Notes under the pieces: model-generated
Database searches by the model: none
Told to the model about the DNA's origin: nothing
What the model saw: only the letters and a program-made list of their open reading frames with translations
Source: Argyresthia goedartella
Taxonomy: Eukaryota > Arthropoda > Insecta > Lepidoptera > Argyresthiidae
DNA: 64,000 nucleotides
Assembly (NCBI GenBank): GCA_949825045.1
Contig: OX463816.1
Coordinates: 20,781,243-20,845,242, forward strand
Direction of reading: 5' to 3'
Position numbers and translations under genes: made by a program
Shown: piece after piece, positions 22,701 to 33,047 of the stretch
Layout: each line of letters starts with the position of its first letter
Position numbering within the stretch: the stretch's first letter is position 1

Positions 22701-24079
22701 ATGGTTAATGCTGTCGTTATCAGTAACCACATAGCTGATCGGTATGAACAGTCCATCCAGATCCATTCTCCTCATAGCTGTAGCTTCGACCAGATTTTTG
22801 GACCTCTGAAAATGGTTCTTTACGTCCCAGTTTCCGTAATGTTCTGTACGCCACTCGCTTTGACCCGATATTTTGAATACTGTCGAAGAAAAATCTTCTC
22901 TTAGGTCCTTATGCTTTCTGAAACATCCTTAAAGAGTAGAGTAGAGTATAACTAAACATTTATCTTACCCTGATGAGCAACAAAGGACCCATCTCCCACT
23001 GGGATAGCCATCACCACTTCAGAATCTGGCAGTATGGTGATGTTATCCAACGCTGGAGGTATGATCATTTCATTATCTTCGGTCATGTTTATAACACCAG
23101 TCAGGAGCCATCGGAAGGGAGAGCGGAAGTATTTCTTATCATTGCTCTAGATAAACATAAATCATATTTTCGGTACCTTCCTACGCAAATTCTGACATAA
23201 TACTCATACATAGATTTCATTATACCAGGTTGAGTTATGAGCTGAACTATGGTAAGTTCCTCGTATACCAATAACTTTCTATGCTAACTAAACAACCTAT
23301 ACCTATAGACTTCATCCCTTACCTATCAAGGAACCTCTAATATGCAAATACCCTACGACGTTTTCTTCACCGGTCCCAATAGTCAAACGAGTCACGATTG
23401 AAACAAGAATCTTGCATACCGTCTGGAAATAACTTGCAATATCTGGGCATCCAAGGTCTGCTAGGAGCACGATGTGGTGGTCCTCATTATCTTGTTCCGG
23501 CATGTCTCCTATCTTCAGGAATTGCATCATTATCTGCGTGTCATTATCATCAGCTAATGTCGAATAGAGATGGATTTTTTTGTCTGCGGAAATGGAATTA
23601 TATGTTCTTTATATATATATACACGTACTATACGTACTATATGTATATATACGTATAGTACGTGATTTGATAAAGTGGAGTAATAACATGAAGTCGGTTA
23701 ATAAGAGGAAAATGCATCCCTGGTGTAAAACTTTACCTTCGTTGAACTACCCTGAACTACCATACCCTGACCTGAGTACAAGTTTGATGTAGACATGATC
23801 GTTTTTTGATCAACCGTGTGATCGCCTATATTATACAATCGTGATAGTAAACAAACTGCGATAACTACTTAAAAATGCTATTTACCTTAGTGTTTTTGCT
23901 AAACTGGTAATAGAACTAATTTATTTTTACTTACATAGAGGCCAGCAGAGCGTGGCAATTACGGACGATGGCCTCTCCATCGCGTGGATTACGTCTGCGA
24001 TCATCATCGCTTCCTCGTCTATTTCCGCTCGACAACATCTCGCTACCAACATCAGGAGAAATAATTTCAGGCATTTCAT
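19707..24079 (-). CDS. Ir75: Ionotropic receptor, IR75 clade, complete (11 exons, 649 aa)
   Basis: Coding exons (5'->3'): 24079-23935, 23583-23420, 23146-22969, 22927-22687, 22411-22239, 21802-21561, 21379-21280, 21151-20964, 20679-20572, 20202-20036, 19950-19707. They sum to 1,950 nt and all junction phases agree, with GT donors and AG acceptors throughout. Residues 1-18 are a signal peptide (MKCLKLFLLMLVARCCRA). The extracellular region carries the split ligand-binding lobes (HIDTITKVNF ... WGYLINGTWNGMTGEL; later GLFAFHMETGVGYKLV). Membrane segments: M1 ~349-370, pore loop ~394-409, M3 ~419-441 (LYTSYSANIVALLQSSSSQ), M4 ~608-631. IR75 receptors are olfactory ligand-gated cation channels, usually tuned to acids and working with an IR8a-type co-receptor in sensory-neuron dendrites; the ligand here is inference. 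Exon 2's donor is taken at 23419, not 23322, because only the former keeps frame and family alignment. The member within the IR75 clade is not resolved. Confidence 0.93.
21984..22204 (-). repeat. Intronic duplicate of part of exon 9 and its upstream intron
   Basis: 21984-22204 closely matches 20613-20830: shared stretches include CCTGGTGGAGCCACTTTTTT, AATTGCTCTTCTCAC, GGTAGCAATGTATCATCATC and GTAGGAAGCAGGAAATATTA. The source covers the 5' two thirds of exon 9 plus intron 8. The copy lies in intron 5, same orientation. The copied exon reads RVRRAIYLKKVAPP and then stops, and its acceptor region has lost the exon-start GCATCAACC, so it is a non-functional pseudo-exon. Confidence 0.9.
22523..22590 (+). 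mobile_element. SINE fragment (family 1) in intron 4 of the receptor gene
   Basis: Contains TCGCTGTTTCTGGTTCCCAC and GTGGCCAGAAGTAATGTATG, the complement of the bodies at 9456, 37831 and 63310. Confidence 0.6.
23622..23664. repeat. Perfect 15-bp inverted repeat in receptor intron 1
   Basis: CACGTACTATACGTA (23622-23636) and TACGTATAGTACGTG (23650-23664) around a 13-base AT loop. It sits about 40 bp upstream of the exon 2 acceptor. Confidence 0.75.
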
Positions 24080-25733
24080 TTTTGCCTTACCTGTTTAAAA
24101 ATAACACCTTTAGAACTCTTTATGATAGCGTCGTAAGTGGGATCCGAAGTGATTTCTCCTAAAAAAAAAAACTTTTGTCGTTAAAATTTGATCCTCTTCA
24201 ACCCTGTTTGATATGTGAACTTTAAAATACTTACTGTATGAAATTGATATTGAAGGTACGGATTGTTAGGTTTCACAGAAAAGTGGCCTGATAGAAGGGG
24301 GAAGGCTCTGTGAAATTTGTTTGCACGGTAAATCGGCCAAAATTTACCTGAACGAAACTACCCAACTAGAGTAATTTAGAATGATTTCCTTTCATATTTC
24401 TTGAATATAGGACAATGGTTTTCTTTTATTTATCTGGCAATTTTGGTTGGTTTACTCACGAAAAAATGTATACTTAGAGGAATAGTCAAACACAAAGAAG
24501 TTTTTAGTAGACCGACATATTTCCATGTTAACCTTTTGACCGCCCCAATCGTGCCACTGGCATCACCACGTCGGATATAGCCGAAATAAACTTTACCATC
24601 AAAATTAGGTTTATTAAAAAAACTAGAAAAATCATGGAGTTTTATTGTTGCTATATTATATATTAGGTCTTACCTTACCTATGTGCTCCCGTCGGCGTCT
24701 GTTTACGGCAACCTGTGAGGTCAGAGATGCGACATCATTAAACATAGTAATGGGCAGTGTTAAGGAATAATAAATATGAATCATGAAATACTATACTTGA
24801 TATTTTATTTTCAATTTAATGAAACTAACGGAAATATTTTTACACTAAGGTCTATTGGTCGATTTCTAGGGCCATATTACTCCTTTATCTCTTCGTTTAC
24901 ACTTACGGGGCTTATGCAGCAGCAGCACGAGTGAAACTCGTAACTAAGTACGAATAATTTTACCATTCTTTGTACAAAATTTGCTAACAAAAGGTCGGTT
25001 AGGTAAACCGCGGTTTTAAACCAACAATGATTGGTTAAGGGGCGTAAGACCTATCAATAGTTATATTATTTTGACTGTGATTATAACATAATCACATAAG
25101 TTAAGTGAAGTTTTTTTGTGTAGTTGTTTTTTTTAGATACTATTAATTTTGTTAATAATCAGAATGATGGAACAAACCATATTATTATAAGCTTGAAAAA
25201 TGCATTTTTATTTAGACTTTAACTTTATTAATATTCCAAATAAAAAATGTCGATATAAAAAGTTGATATCTGATACAGTATCCCAACTATACATAGTATG
25301 ATTAAATATTTAGTATTATAATTTCCATTGCCTCTTACGCCCGTATGGCAGAAACGCCCGAAATAAAATAAGTAGTGTTGTAATTCTATTACTAAATTGA
25401 AATGCATTTTGAACGATTATTTTGGTGTTTTTCACACTTTATTGAGTATTTATAATGATAAAGAAACATGGAAATTTAATAACATTAATTATATTGTGAA
25501 ATATTTGTTTAAGTTTTCCGATACTCAAATCCATTATTACAAGGGGTTTATACTTTATATCGTATCCATATTTCGTTTTTGAATCACTACTTTTTTAGAA
25601 ATCGACTTGCACGATTTTTTTGAGGCATCTGGTTGGCACCCTTTTGCTTCACAAATTGGCTTTCAAAAGGTTAAGTCGATATTCTATTAGTCAACAAAAT
25701 AAACGGTTAGGTACCTACCATATGTAACCATGT
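24080..25733. other. Upstream region of the receptor gene, no gene seen
   Basis: AT-rich. The first ~100 bp may be 5' leader, including TTTTTTTTAGG acceptor-like sequence near 24160, so a non-coding first exon is possible. No recognisable promoter box was found. The rest shows no repeats recognised elsewhere in the window. Confidence 0.4.
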
Positions 25734-25771
25734 AACAGTCGCGATTCTACAATTGTAGAATCGCGACTGTT
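25734..25771. repeat. Perfect 38-bp palindrome
   Basis: AACAGTCGCGATTCTACAA (25734-25752) is followed directly by its exact complement to 25771, with no spacer and no mismatch. Confidence 0.95.
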
Positions 25772-26308
25772 TGACTCAGTGCACGGTGTTAATTTTACAA
25801 GGTTCCATTGTGGGTCAGGATTCACTTTTGTCGATAGTACCTACCCACCACCTACCTATCTGCCAGCTTAATAGCTACCTGTAGATACCAATCCATAGAT
25901 CTGTAAATTACCTAATAGCTGGAATAGTTTGGTTTTTGTATTTACAAATAAATTAAAATTCGTTACCTACCCATTCAATCCTATAATGTCTTTAGTCAGT
26001 CGTTAACTGGGTAACAAACTTCAGATCTTATCATCATAAAAGTAAACATTTTTGCTTGTTTACAATAATTTACAGATTTGTATTTTTCCACTCAATATCT
26101 TTAGTTCACCGGCCCGTCCGATACTTCATTCATTATCTACGCATATCTACTACTCGCAAATACAATTAAACTTTGAATAAATAGTGGAATAACCAACACT
26201 CCTCCGAGTCATACCAATTCATAGGAACCCATGGCGTTAATTTGCAAGTGTTAAATAGTCTTGCAAATCTGTGATGTGAAATATTTTGCTTTGGGAAATC
26301 AAAATAAT
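25772..26308. other. Intergenic, no gene seen
   Basis: AT-rich DNA with scattered TACCTA repeats; nothing else recognised. Could contain the promoter of the exon at 26309. Confidence 0.35.
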
Positions 26309-26456
26309 ATGAACGTGTTCGCAAAAGTGGTGAGCAATTCAGTGAATTATGTGTCAGGAAATATACGATTGTACTCAGTGTCTGAGTCGGAAACCACACC
26401 GTTATTAAATGTCGGTGGGTCTTGCGTTACCGGAGATGAGAAGTTTTTGACTAAAG
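26309..26456 (+). CDS. Candidate first coding exon (possible alternative start of the SLC17-like gene)
   Basis: ATG at 26309 opens 49 codons that end at AAAG|GTAGGC, a good donor (26457), leaving one base of the next codon. The peptide starts MNVFAKVVSNSVNYVSGNIR and contains SESETTPLLN, an acidic dileucine-type motif like the cytosolic N-terminal tails of sialin-type SLC17 transporters. Its phase fits exon 2 of the transporter at 52519 exactly, giving 528 codons in all. The intron would be ~26 kb and would skip the other first exon at 40184, so this is inference. It may instead begin an unrelated gene whose downstream exons I cannot find. Confidence 0.4.
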
Positions 26457-28106
26457 GTAGGCAAGTATTGTTGACAATTTCCATTCGTGTTTATCCCATT
26501 TCATTGTACTTCCTACAATTGTCATGATCTGTAAGTTTGTAAGGCAAGGCATAGGCAACTAATGACCAGATTGGGCACGCATCTCAGCTAAAGGCCCCTA
26601 TTTCCGAGATTTTTGACAACATTGGATAATAAAAGAGAACAATAAGCATTTCTACACATCATGCCAGGCTAAAATATATCTTTTTGCCAAGAACAGACTT
26701 TATATTTGATATTACTTCATATACCTACCTGTTTATTTTGAGATTTATTTTTATTTTTAATATAAACGCTTAAGTCGATTTCCCCTATTACCGTGATATG
26801 AAAAAGGTCCGCGGAAGTCACCTCCTAATGTGAAAATTTTTAAACATCTGTGTGATTAGTTGGGGTCCTTAGCTATCCTCTGATACCATTTTTTCTTTGA
26901 GAAAACACCACTACAAAACTTAATATTTTCCGAATTTATAATATATATTTATGCGATTTTTACAGCTTGGCAATATTCGGAACGATAAATGTCAAAATAA
27001 AAAGCTCCAACGTTGGATATTGGTATATGATTTTATTACATATGGCAACAGACGTTGCAACGGTGGTAAACGGCGTCGGCCATTATTAGGTAAGTTTAGG
27101 TACCAAAAACGACCTCTGGGCAGTCCTTCCTGGGCAGTCTTGTGGCTATTCCCTACTAGAGTGTTTTTTTATGAGCAGGAGCACAGGAACAGTTCGCCGC
27201 GCTCCTTTGCGCCGAAGCTAAAACAATAGTCATAAACATGGGTCTCCCTAAAACGCGGGGGACCCCTGGTATTATTTTATCCCCTTCTCCCTCTCCATGT
27301 CACTTGTAATTGCAATAAATGTAGACATTTTCTTCAATCTTTGTACCTGCATTTCTTAAAAACTATTGGGTTTCTCAAAGGGGGCATTGGAAGGGGAAAA
27401 TCCCCCCCCCCTCCCCCTTCTCCACCATAAATTACTTGTGTATTATATAAGACTTACCCACAATTTTTTAAAGTGATGCCTGATGAGATACCTTACACAC
27501 AAATTTGATTTCATTTGATTTTATTTTTAGTAACATTACTTATCTGAATGCTAAATTAGAAATGATATACACCTGTGGTGCTTTTTTACCAAGGCATATC
27601 CCAAAAGGATCTCATAGAGCCAATTACCGAGGGACTGAAATGTTTACCTCAGTGATAGGATTTTTTCACTTGCTTATTATTCCTAATTCCGACCCATCAA
27701 AACAAAAGATAATGAAAGAAGTTTAGTTGAACAAAAAATGTGTATTGGTTGATGTGAAAGACGTAAACAGTATCACAAAATTACTGCCTTTTTGACCAAT
27801 GAAAATGTACCCCATTTTTCAACTCCCTAAAAGACCGATCTTTTTTCTAAACTGTATTCGGGATAAAACAGTTCTAGTGCCTACTACGGGAATTGTTTTT
27901 TTATAATGTGAGATGCAACATTTATTTATTTATTTTTTATAAAGACACTAACAGCATACACACTAAACTTATACAGTAATATACAAACTTAAAACTTGAT
28001 AAATTTGGTACTGAGTTTCGCTTAATAAAAATAGGAAAAGACCTTAATACAAAGCAAGTATGAACGTTAAAAAGCTAAAAAGTCAACTTCACAAACTCAA
28101 GCTATA
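26457..28106. other. Intronic/intergenic DNA, no further exon confirmed
   Basis: 26966-27089 is bounded by TTTTTACAG and TTAG|GTAAGT and could be a non-coding exon, but it has a stop in the phase needed after 26456. A C-rich tract lies at 27402-27418. 27228-27420 (AACATGGGTCTCCCTAAAAC, GGGGGACCCC) resembles an old repeat. Confidence 0.35.
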
Positions 28107-28270
28107 TATATGTCACCGTAAGATTGTCAATACCGTTAGTTTATAATCTAACGTATTTTTCTTGTTATTTTACAAACTATCGATAAATTGTAAACGATAC
28201 CGTACAGTGCTTACGATAAGAGGCGTTAGTTTATAATGAAACCGTTAAATTGTGAACTGTTAAATTACGC
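28107..28270. mobile_element. Degenerate partial MITE copy (GTTAGTTGAT arm family)
   Basis: Starts ATATATGTCACCGTAAGATT and contains ACCGTTAGTTTATAATCTAAC and several further complementary GTTAGTTTATAA units; it matches the arms of 37001-37329 and 41481-41820 but lacks the core and right end. Confidence 0.6.
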
Positions 28271-29501
28271 GTGCGCTTACTTGGGGCTTCCCACGTTTAT
28301 GCGTGGCTTCCTCCTGCATCCCCGCCCCGCCTTCGCCGTGGTACTTATTGATTGATTTTCGAAAGTTAGCTATGTGATGAACTATAAGATGCAGAACAAT
28401 TATTATTATTATGGTTCATTTGTGTCTAACGCGATTAAAACATGAAAACAAATGTACCTTGGTGCTAGGGGCCGATATTAACTGCAGCAGTAACACGTTA
28501 CTATATTCAAGTTACGAACATTACAACTGACAAATAGTTACTACAGTGAGTGCATTTCTTTTTAGATGGTTCCTTGGTTGGGCTGTGGATTCTCGGTATT
28601 TAGAGCAGTCTTCGATTATTGCCGAAAATATACGAATTATTACTATGTACTGTCCTTCTCTGCACGAACTTTTTTTACCAGCTAGTAAAAAAAATATAAG
28701 TATTTAAAGGTAAAAATCAATCCAAAACAATCTTTGCCTGTTTGAATTATGATATTTTTTCTTGCTTCTCACGCTGTGCAGTTTCTAATCCCGGTGCTGG
28801 CTGACCATGTAATGACATAAGGAATTTATCTTCAGTACATTATACGGATTTTCTAAAGGTGATGAAAAACATCGCGAGGAAAGAGGCCCCTGTCACGCAA
28901 AATGAGGTATTGAATAACTGGCTAACGTGGGCCTCTGCCATCCCGTATGGGAAAAGGTGTGACGCTATGTTATGTTATGTTAAGTTGTGGTGTTAACTTT
29001 GACTTATTGTTTTTTTAAACTAGCTGGGAAAAAAAAAGAGAAAAAGATCAGTGGTAATAATTCGTATGTTGCGGCAATAATCGAAAACTTTTCTAAATAC
29101 CAACGATCTAAAAAACACACACATATGAAATACACTATACATTATGTTTATTGATTTGCCGTCACTTAGCACGGGCTCGGCTACTTCACCAGTGAAGTGA
29201 CACACTGCCGATCTTCCACTACTTATTGCAAAGCAACTAGCATAAATACTTGACAAGTAGGCCGCGCGAAAACTTCCACTGCTTCTTAAGGGGATGCCCC
29301 CACGACCAGACATAACATCCTTGTCCTCCTGACAGCCTGGTACTGCATAAAATTATAATACCAATCAGACCATGTAATCAGTAAAAAAGCGGGTGAATTT
29401 TAAAAGCATTCTGAATGCAGTCAGAATTTAAATTGCAGATCTTACCTTAATAAGCAGGTAGGATTTTTAGTTAGGAAATAAAACCACCTGTCTGGTCTGA
29501 T
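28271..29501. other. Intergenic with old repeat relics
   Basis: 28770-28965 (CATCGCGAGGAAAGAGGCCC, TGGGCCTCTGCCATCCC) looks like an old interspersed repeat and ends in an (ATGTT)n run at 28966-28982. The minus-strand frame at 29020-29313 has no recognisable content. Confidence 0.4.
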
Positions 29502-29554
29502 GTAGTGAGTCCATTGGTGGTAAAATGTGATTTTACCACCAATAGACTCACTAC
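29502..29554. repeat. 25-bp-arm hairpin
   Basis: GTAGTGAGTCCATTGGTGGT... pairs with ...ACCACCAATAGACTCACTAC around a 3-base loop (GTG at 29527-29529), with one mismatch. Compact enough to fold as RNA or cruciform. Confidence 0.9.
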
Positions 29555-30175
29555 TTACCTCTTACAACGTACGGCCGAAGTTGTTGAGTCGTTCTTCCTT
29601 CTCTTACAAGTGATTCTACAATTTTCATCACTATGTTGTTATATTATGGATTACCTAGGTAGACACCATCAGCGGGTCCACGGGTTTTCATCTGGACTCG
29701 AAGCGATAGGGCGTATTTAGTTTATGGTAAAGTATACTCCTAGGGGTTTATATTGAAATATACATATTCAATCGAAATGTTTAAGTTTAGAGCATAAGAG
29801 TTCAACACATATATAATCAGAAAAAATGATGTTTGAAAGGAATAAGTATAAAAATTCATAATATACGTTGTGCTTAATGTTCGAAATCCACACTGACGAA
29901 ATGCATACGTTTAAAATTAGTATATGTTAAAAAATATTTATCTATTACTGGGTTTGTTTACAATAACAGAAAAAGTATCCTTGTTACCTACGAGCTATTA
30001 ATAATTATTATAAAATGAATGAGATAATTCAAGAATTTTCACATTTGAGCCACTGGATGTTATTTAAACACACTACAAAAATACATATTTGTCCAAGAAA
30101 AATACTTAACTGTCGACCCTTTTAAAATATTGGTCAGCAACTAATAGTAGTTTAAGTGACTGCTACATAATGGAG
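29555..30175. other. AT-rich intergenic DNA
   Basis: No gene or recognised repeat. Confidence 0.4.
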
Positions 30176-30255
30176 GGCATTAATACTCGAGAGTGGGTTT
30201 ATGAAACGAACCGAAGGCGAGTTTCATAATAATATCACTCGAGAGTTTTAATGCC
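30176..30255. repeat. Short hairpin with GAACCGAAGGCGAG loop
   Basis: Arms GGCATTAATACTCGAGAGTG (30176-30195) and CACTCGAGAGTTTTAATGCC (30236-30255); the loop holds ATGAAACGAACCGAAGGCGA with inner arms GAAAC/GTTTC. Confidence 0.75.
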
Positions 30256-30440
30256 TAATTATGTACAGTTACATACACTAGTTTATCTACACACATATCA
30301 TAAGCTCTCTTTGATGTGTTCAGGAACCGCATGTTTGACCGGCATTGTGGCATTGATCTTATTTCTGCAGTTGTTTAGCTTGTTTAGAAGTACCAAATTC
30401 ACAGACAAACTAGGGGCGGCATCGGTATCAGTCACGTAAA
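30207..30440 (-). repeat. Repeat B, copy 1, with a conserved short frame
   Basis: Matches 59472-59680 from GTTTCATAA through ATCACTCGAGAGTTTTAATG and AAGCTCTCTTTGATGTGTTC to the GGCGGCATCGG region. On the minus strand both copies encode a similar peptide ending KHAVPEHIKESL or EHAVPEHIKESL then stop, without indels between copies and with several silent differences. The source is not recognised; an old transposon or gene fragment is possible. Confidence 0.6.
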
Positions 30441-30801
30441 CTACTATTGTTATACATATTACATACACGTTATTTTGAGGTTTCTGCATCCCAAGTTTGT
30501 ATGTTTTAACTATTATAAATAAATATTAACCATCATACATTTTGACAAAAATACATTAGCTATTATGAACATCACAATGTTATATACAATATGGTTAGAT
30601 CTTTGAGTTTCCTGCATTCTTCTAAAGAAAACAGTTTAAAAATAAACCGGAATAAATGGCCAGAATAATCACTACGACACATGGGCAGTCTCGACTTTTG
30701 TAATCTTATTACGTTGAATTTTTTCGAGTCTGTCGATATGAGTCTTTTATGACGGGTTCCAAACAACAGCAGCGTACTCCAACTGACTACGAACCAATAT
30801 A

Positions 30802-32109
30802 CATAGTCAGGTCATAAGTTCTGTCACATGTGCAATATGAAATCATTTAGACATGTTTATTATTTATGTAAACATTTATATAGCAAAATGAACTTAATAA
30901 AAAATAGATTCTTATGGTAATAAAGTTTATTCAAAATGACCACCGCGATTTTGAATACAGGCCTTTATTCTGCGCGGCCAGTCGTCTATCGCAGCACGAA
31001 CATGGTCCATGTCAATATCGGCGGCTGCCTTAATCAAGGATGCCTTGAGTGACTCCAAATCAGGATGAGGCTTTGAGCAGGCCTTTTCCTCCAAGTGCTG
31101 CCATATCTTGTAATCTAACGGACTCAAATCTGGACTGGAGGAGGGCCAGTCTTCGTGCCGGATGAAGTCGATTTCATGCGCCGCCAGCCAGTCTTGTGTG
31201 CTTTTCGCTCTATGAGCCGGCTCAGAATCTTGTTGGAATACCCAGTGCCTGTTATTAAACATGGTATGAGAAACAGGTTCCACAAGGTTCTTGAGGACTG
31301 TATTTTGATACACAACTGCATTCGTTTTTACGCCTTTCTCACAAAAATGTACCTCAGTTAAGCCCCAATAAGAGACTCCCAACCAAACCATGAGCAAGGA
31401 TGGAAAATGACCTCGTTGGACACGCGGAATACGGTTGCTCGCTTCTTCACTGCTGTGTGCGTAGACCTTATCATTTTGTTTGTTGTAGCTCTCTTCCACG
31501 GTGAAAATATTTTCATCCGAAAAAAGAATTTCCCGATGCTTTTTTCCCGCGTACCACTTCAACAAAGCGCGGCATATCTTCAGTCTCAGGTCCATTAAAC
31601 GAGCGTCCAAACGATGTCCTGTTTTTCTTCGATATGCCCTAAGCGCTAAGTCTTCATTTAATACCCTTTTCACCGTGGTCCTGCTTAACCCCATCTGAAG
31701 GGCCAACAGTTTCTGCTTACGTATGGGATTTCTTTGAATTCGCGCCTTCACAGCTTTTATCACTGCTGGAGTCCTAACAGAGCGAGGGCGACCACTTCTT
31801 GACCTGTCATCTACACTAGAGTCTTCATTGTATCGTTTTATGGTACGATAAACGAATCTTTTGGTTATATTCAAATTTTTCAGTAAGTCGAAAATCTGAA
31901 TTGTCGCGTAACCGCAACGATGCAACGCAATAACTGCGACACGGTCTTCTTTAAGTGTCCACTCCATATTTAAAAATGAGGTTAATTCTAAAAATTAAAC
32001 AGTTGATTATCATGAAAAAATCGAAATTCGAATTCAATAAACTTTTTTGTGGCCAGCGTTCTAAATTCAAAAGTTTTTATTGTGTGACAGAACTTATGAC
32101 CTGACTGTG
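30802..32109 (-). mobile_element. Complete mariner-type transposon (DD37D, maT-like)
   Basis: Terminal inverted repeats CATAGTCAGGTCATAAGTTC (30802) and its complement ending 32109 (GAACTTATGACCTGACTGTG) agree except for one base over the first 20. TA flanks both sides (30800-30801, 32110-32111). The length is 1,308 bp and the element encodes one uninterrupted transposase. It is inserted in an older LINE. Confidence 0.95.
30927..31967 (-). CDS. Mariner (DD37D) transposase, 346 aa, intact
   Basis: Starts MEWTLKEDRVAVIALHRCGY with the N-terminal helix-turn-helix DNA-binding domain, then a GRPR linker (residues 59-62) and a second HTH around 85-105. The catalytic triad is Asp151 (ILFSDEN), Asp247 (FQQDSEPAH) and Asp285 (SPDLSPLDYKIW), with 37 residues between the last two: DD37D, as in the maT clade, rather than DD34D of classical mariners. 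Length is normal for the family. There is no stop or frameshift. The product excises and reintegrates the element at TA sites. It lies on the minus strand within matching TIRs. Confidence 0.95.
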   Translation of the reverse strand: MEWTLKEDRVAVIALHRCGYATIQIFDLLKNLNITKRFVYRTIKRYNEDSSVDDRSRSGRPRSVRTPAVIKAVKARIQRNPIRKQKLLALQMGLSRTTVKRVLNEDLALRAYRRKTGHRLDARLMDLRLKICRALLKWYAGKKHREILFSDENIFTVEESYNKQNDKVYAHSSEEASNRIPRVQRGHFPSLLMVWLGVSYWGLTEVHFCEKGVKTNAVVYQNTVLKNLVEPVSHTMFNNRHWVFQQDSEPAHRAKSTQDWLAAHEIDFIRHEDWPSSSPDLSPLDYKIWQHLEEKACSKPHPDLESLKASLIKAAADIDMDHVRAAIDDWPRRIKACIQNRGGHFE

Positions 32110-32660
32110 TATTATAAGAGAGCGATGGAAGCACTAGTACCTTTAAAATCCTTACCATTTCTTTTAATAAAACCTAATATTCTCATCTATTTCTTCATAA
32201 TATGGTCTATATGGTTAATAAAGGTTAATTTACTGTCCTACCCAGGTCACGAATTACACTGACTTCCTGGAGATTTGTGCCCTGTAGTTTGTAAGATGAG
32301 GAAAGAGTACATTTTTTCTTGTTAATTTGATATGTTTGCATTTAGCTACATTTAACGAATGTTGTTGTGGGTTTACTATAGATGAACTAAATCTAAATCT
32401 TTTTGTAGAAATAAAACATCATCAGAATATTTAATAACGTTGTACACCTTGAGATCATCAGCACACTGAGAATTTACTGTGCTTGATGTGATACCATATA
32501 TCGGTTAATAAACATAAGGAATAAAATAGGGCCAACATGGGAACCTTGAGGTTTAATAATGAACATTGTGAGATACAGAATTGTAGCCACATGCTGTCAC
32601 GCGCTGAGTTCTATTTGAAATGTAAGAGTGAAGCCAATTTAAAAGCGAACCTTGAATTCG

Positions 32661-33039
32661 CCCATTGGTAGTGCCCATGTGGCAGCACCTTTGCTACGCG
32701 ATAAGGACTACACATTCCGGAGTCTAGCTTCCTAGTCAACTGAGCTTGCTTCCGGACAAAGACTTGAGGAATTGAGTTAAAAACCGCGTGGCGGTTTCCT
32801 CGCCTGATTCACACGGGTGTCTTGATTACTTTGGTTCCGCTTGAGTCGCTCAGACGCGATCTGCCTGCTCATCCCACGCAGGAACTCTCAATTTGGGCGG
32901 GAACCCTCCATTACGTATTATACTGCGGATAAGGGGCGTCGCCGTCCGACCATAGCACTCAAATTGGCTATTGAACTGATGCATCTCCGGCTTGATAAGG
33001 TGTGTATCATAACCCATGGATTTGACCCAGACAATTAAA
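32661..33039. other. Unassigned sequence between LINE and gypsy remnants
   Basis: GC-balanced stretch (CATGTGGCAGCACCTTTGCT ... GACTTGAGGAATTGAGTT) without a frame I can assign. It may be 3' retroelement sequence beyond the truncated integrase. Confidence 0.3.
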
Positions 33040-33047
33040 TCAGCACT

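Larger units (their letters stand above)
30560..32660 (-). mobile_element. LINE reverse-transcriptase fragment, interrupted by a mariner
   Basis: Right part (32112-32660) contains a degraded RT: a GSHVGPILF-like stretch, a CADDL catalytic motif near 32460, and thumb sequence toward 32112. Left part (30560-30799) resumes with SQLEYAAVVWNPS and a DRLEKIQR-like C-terminus. Both parts have multiple stops and frameshifts. The mariner at 30802-32109 splits them. Its RT resembles the LINE at 60546-62069. Confidence 0.7.

Noticed and set aside
23312..23419. Longer version of receptor exon 2 ending at donor 23322
   Set aside because: It leaves a phase that cannot join exon 3 and inserts ~32 residues where family members have none; the donor at 23419 fits phase and alignment.
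26966..27089. Possible second exon after 26309-26456
   Set aside because: Splice borders look good but the required phase hits TAA within eight codons; at best a non-coding exon.
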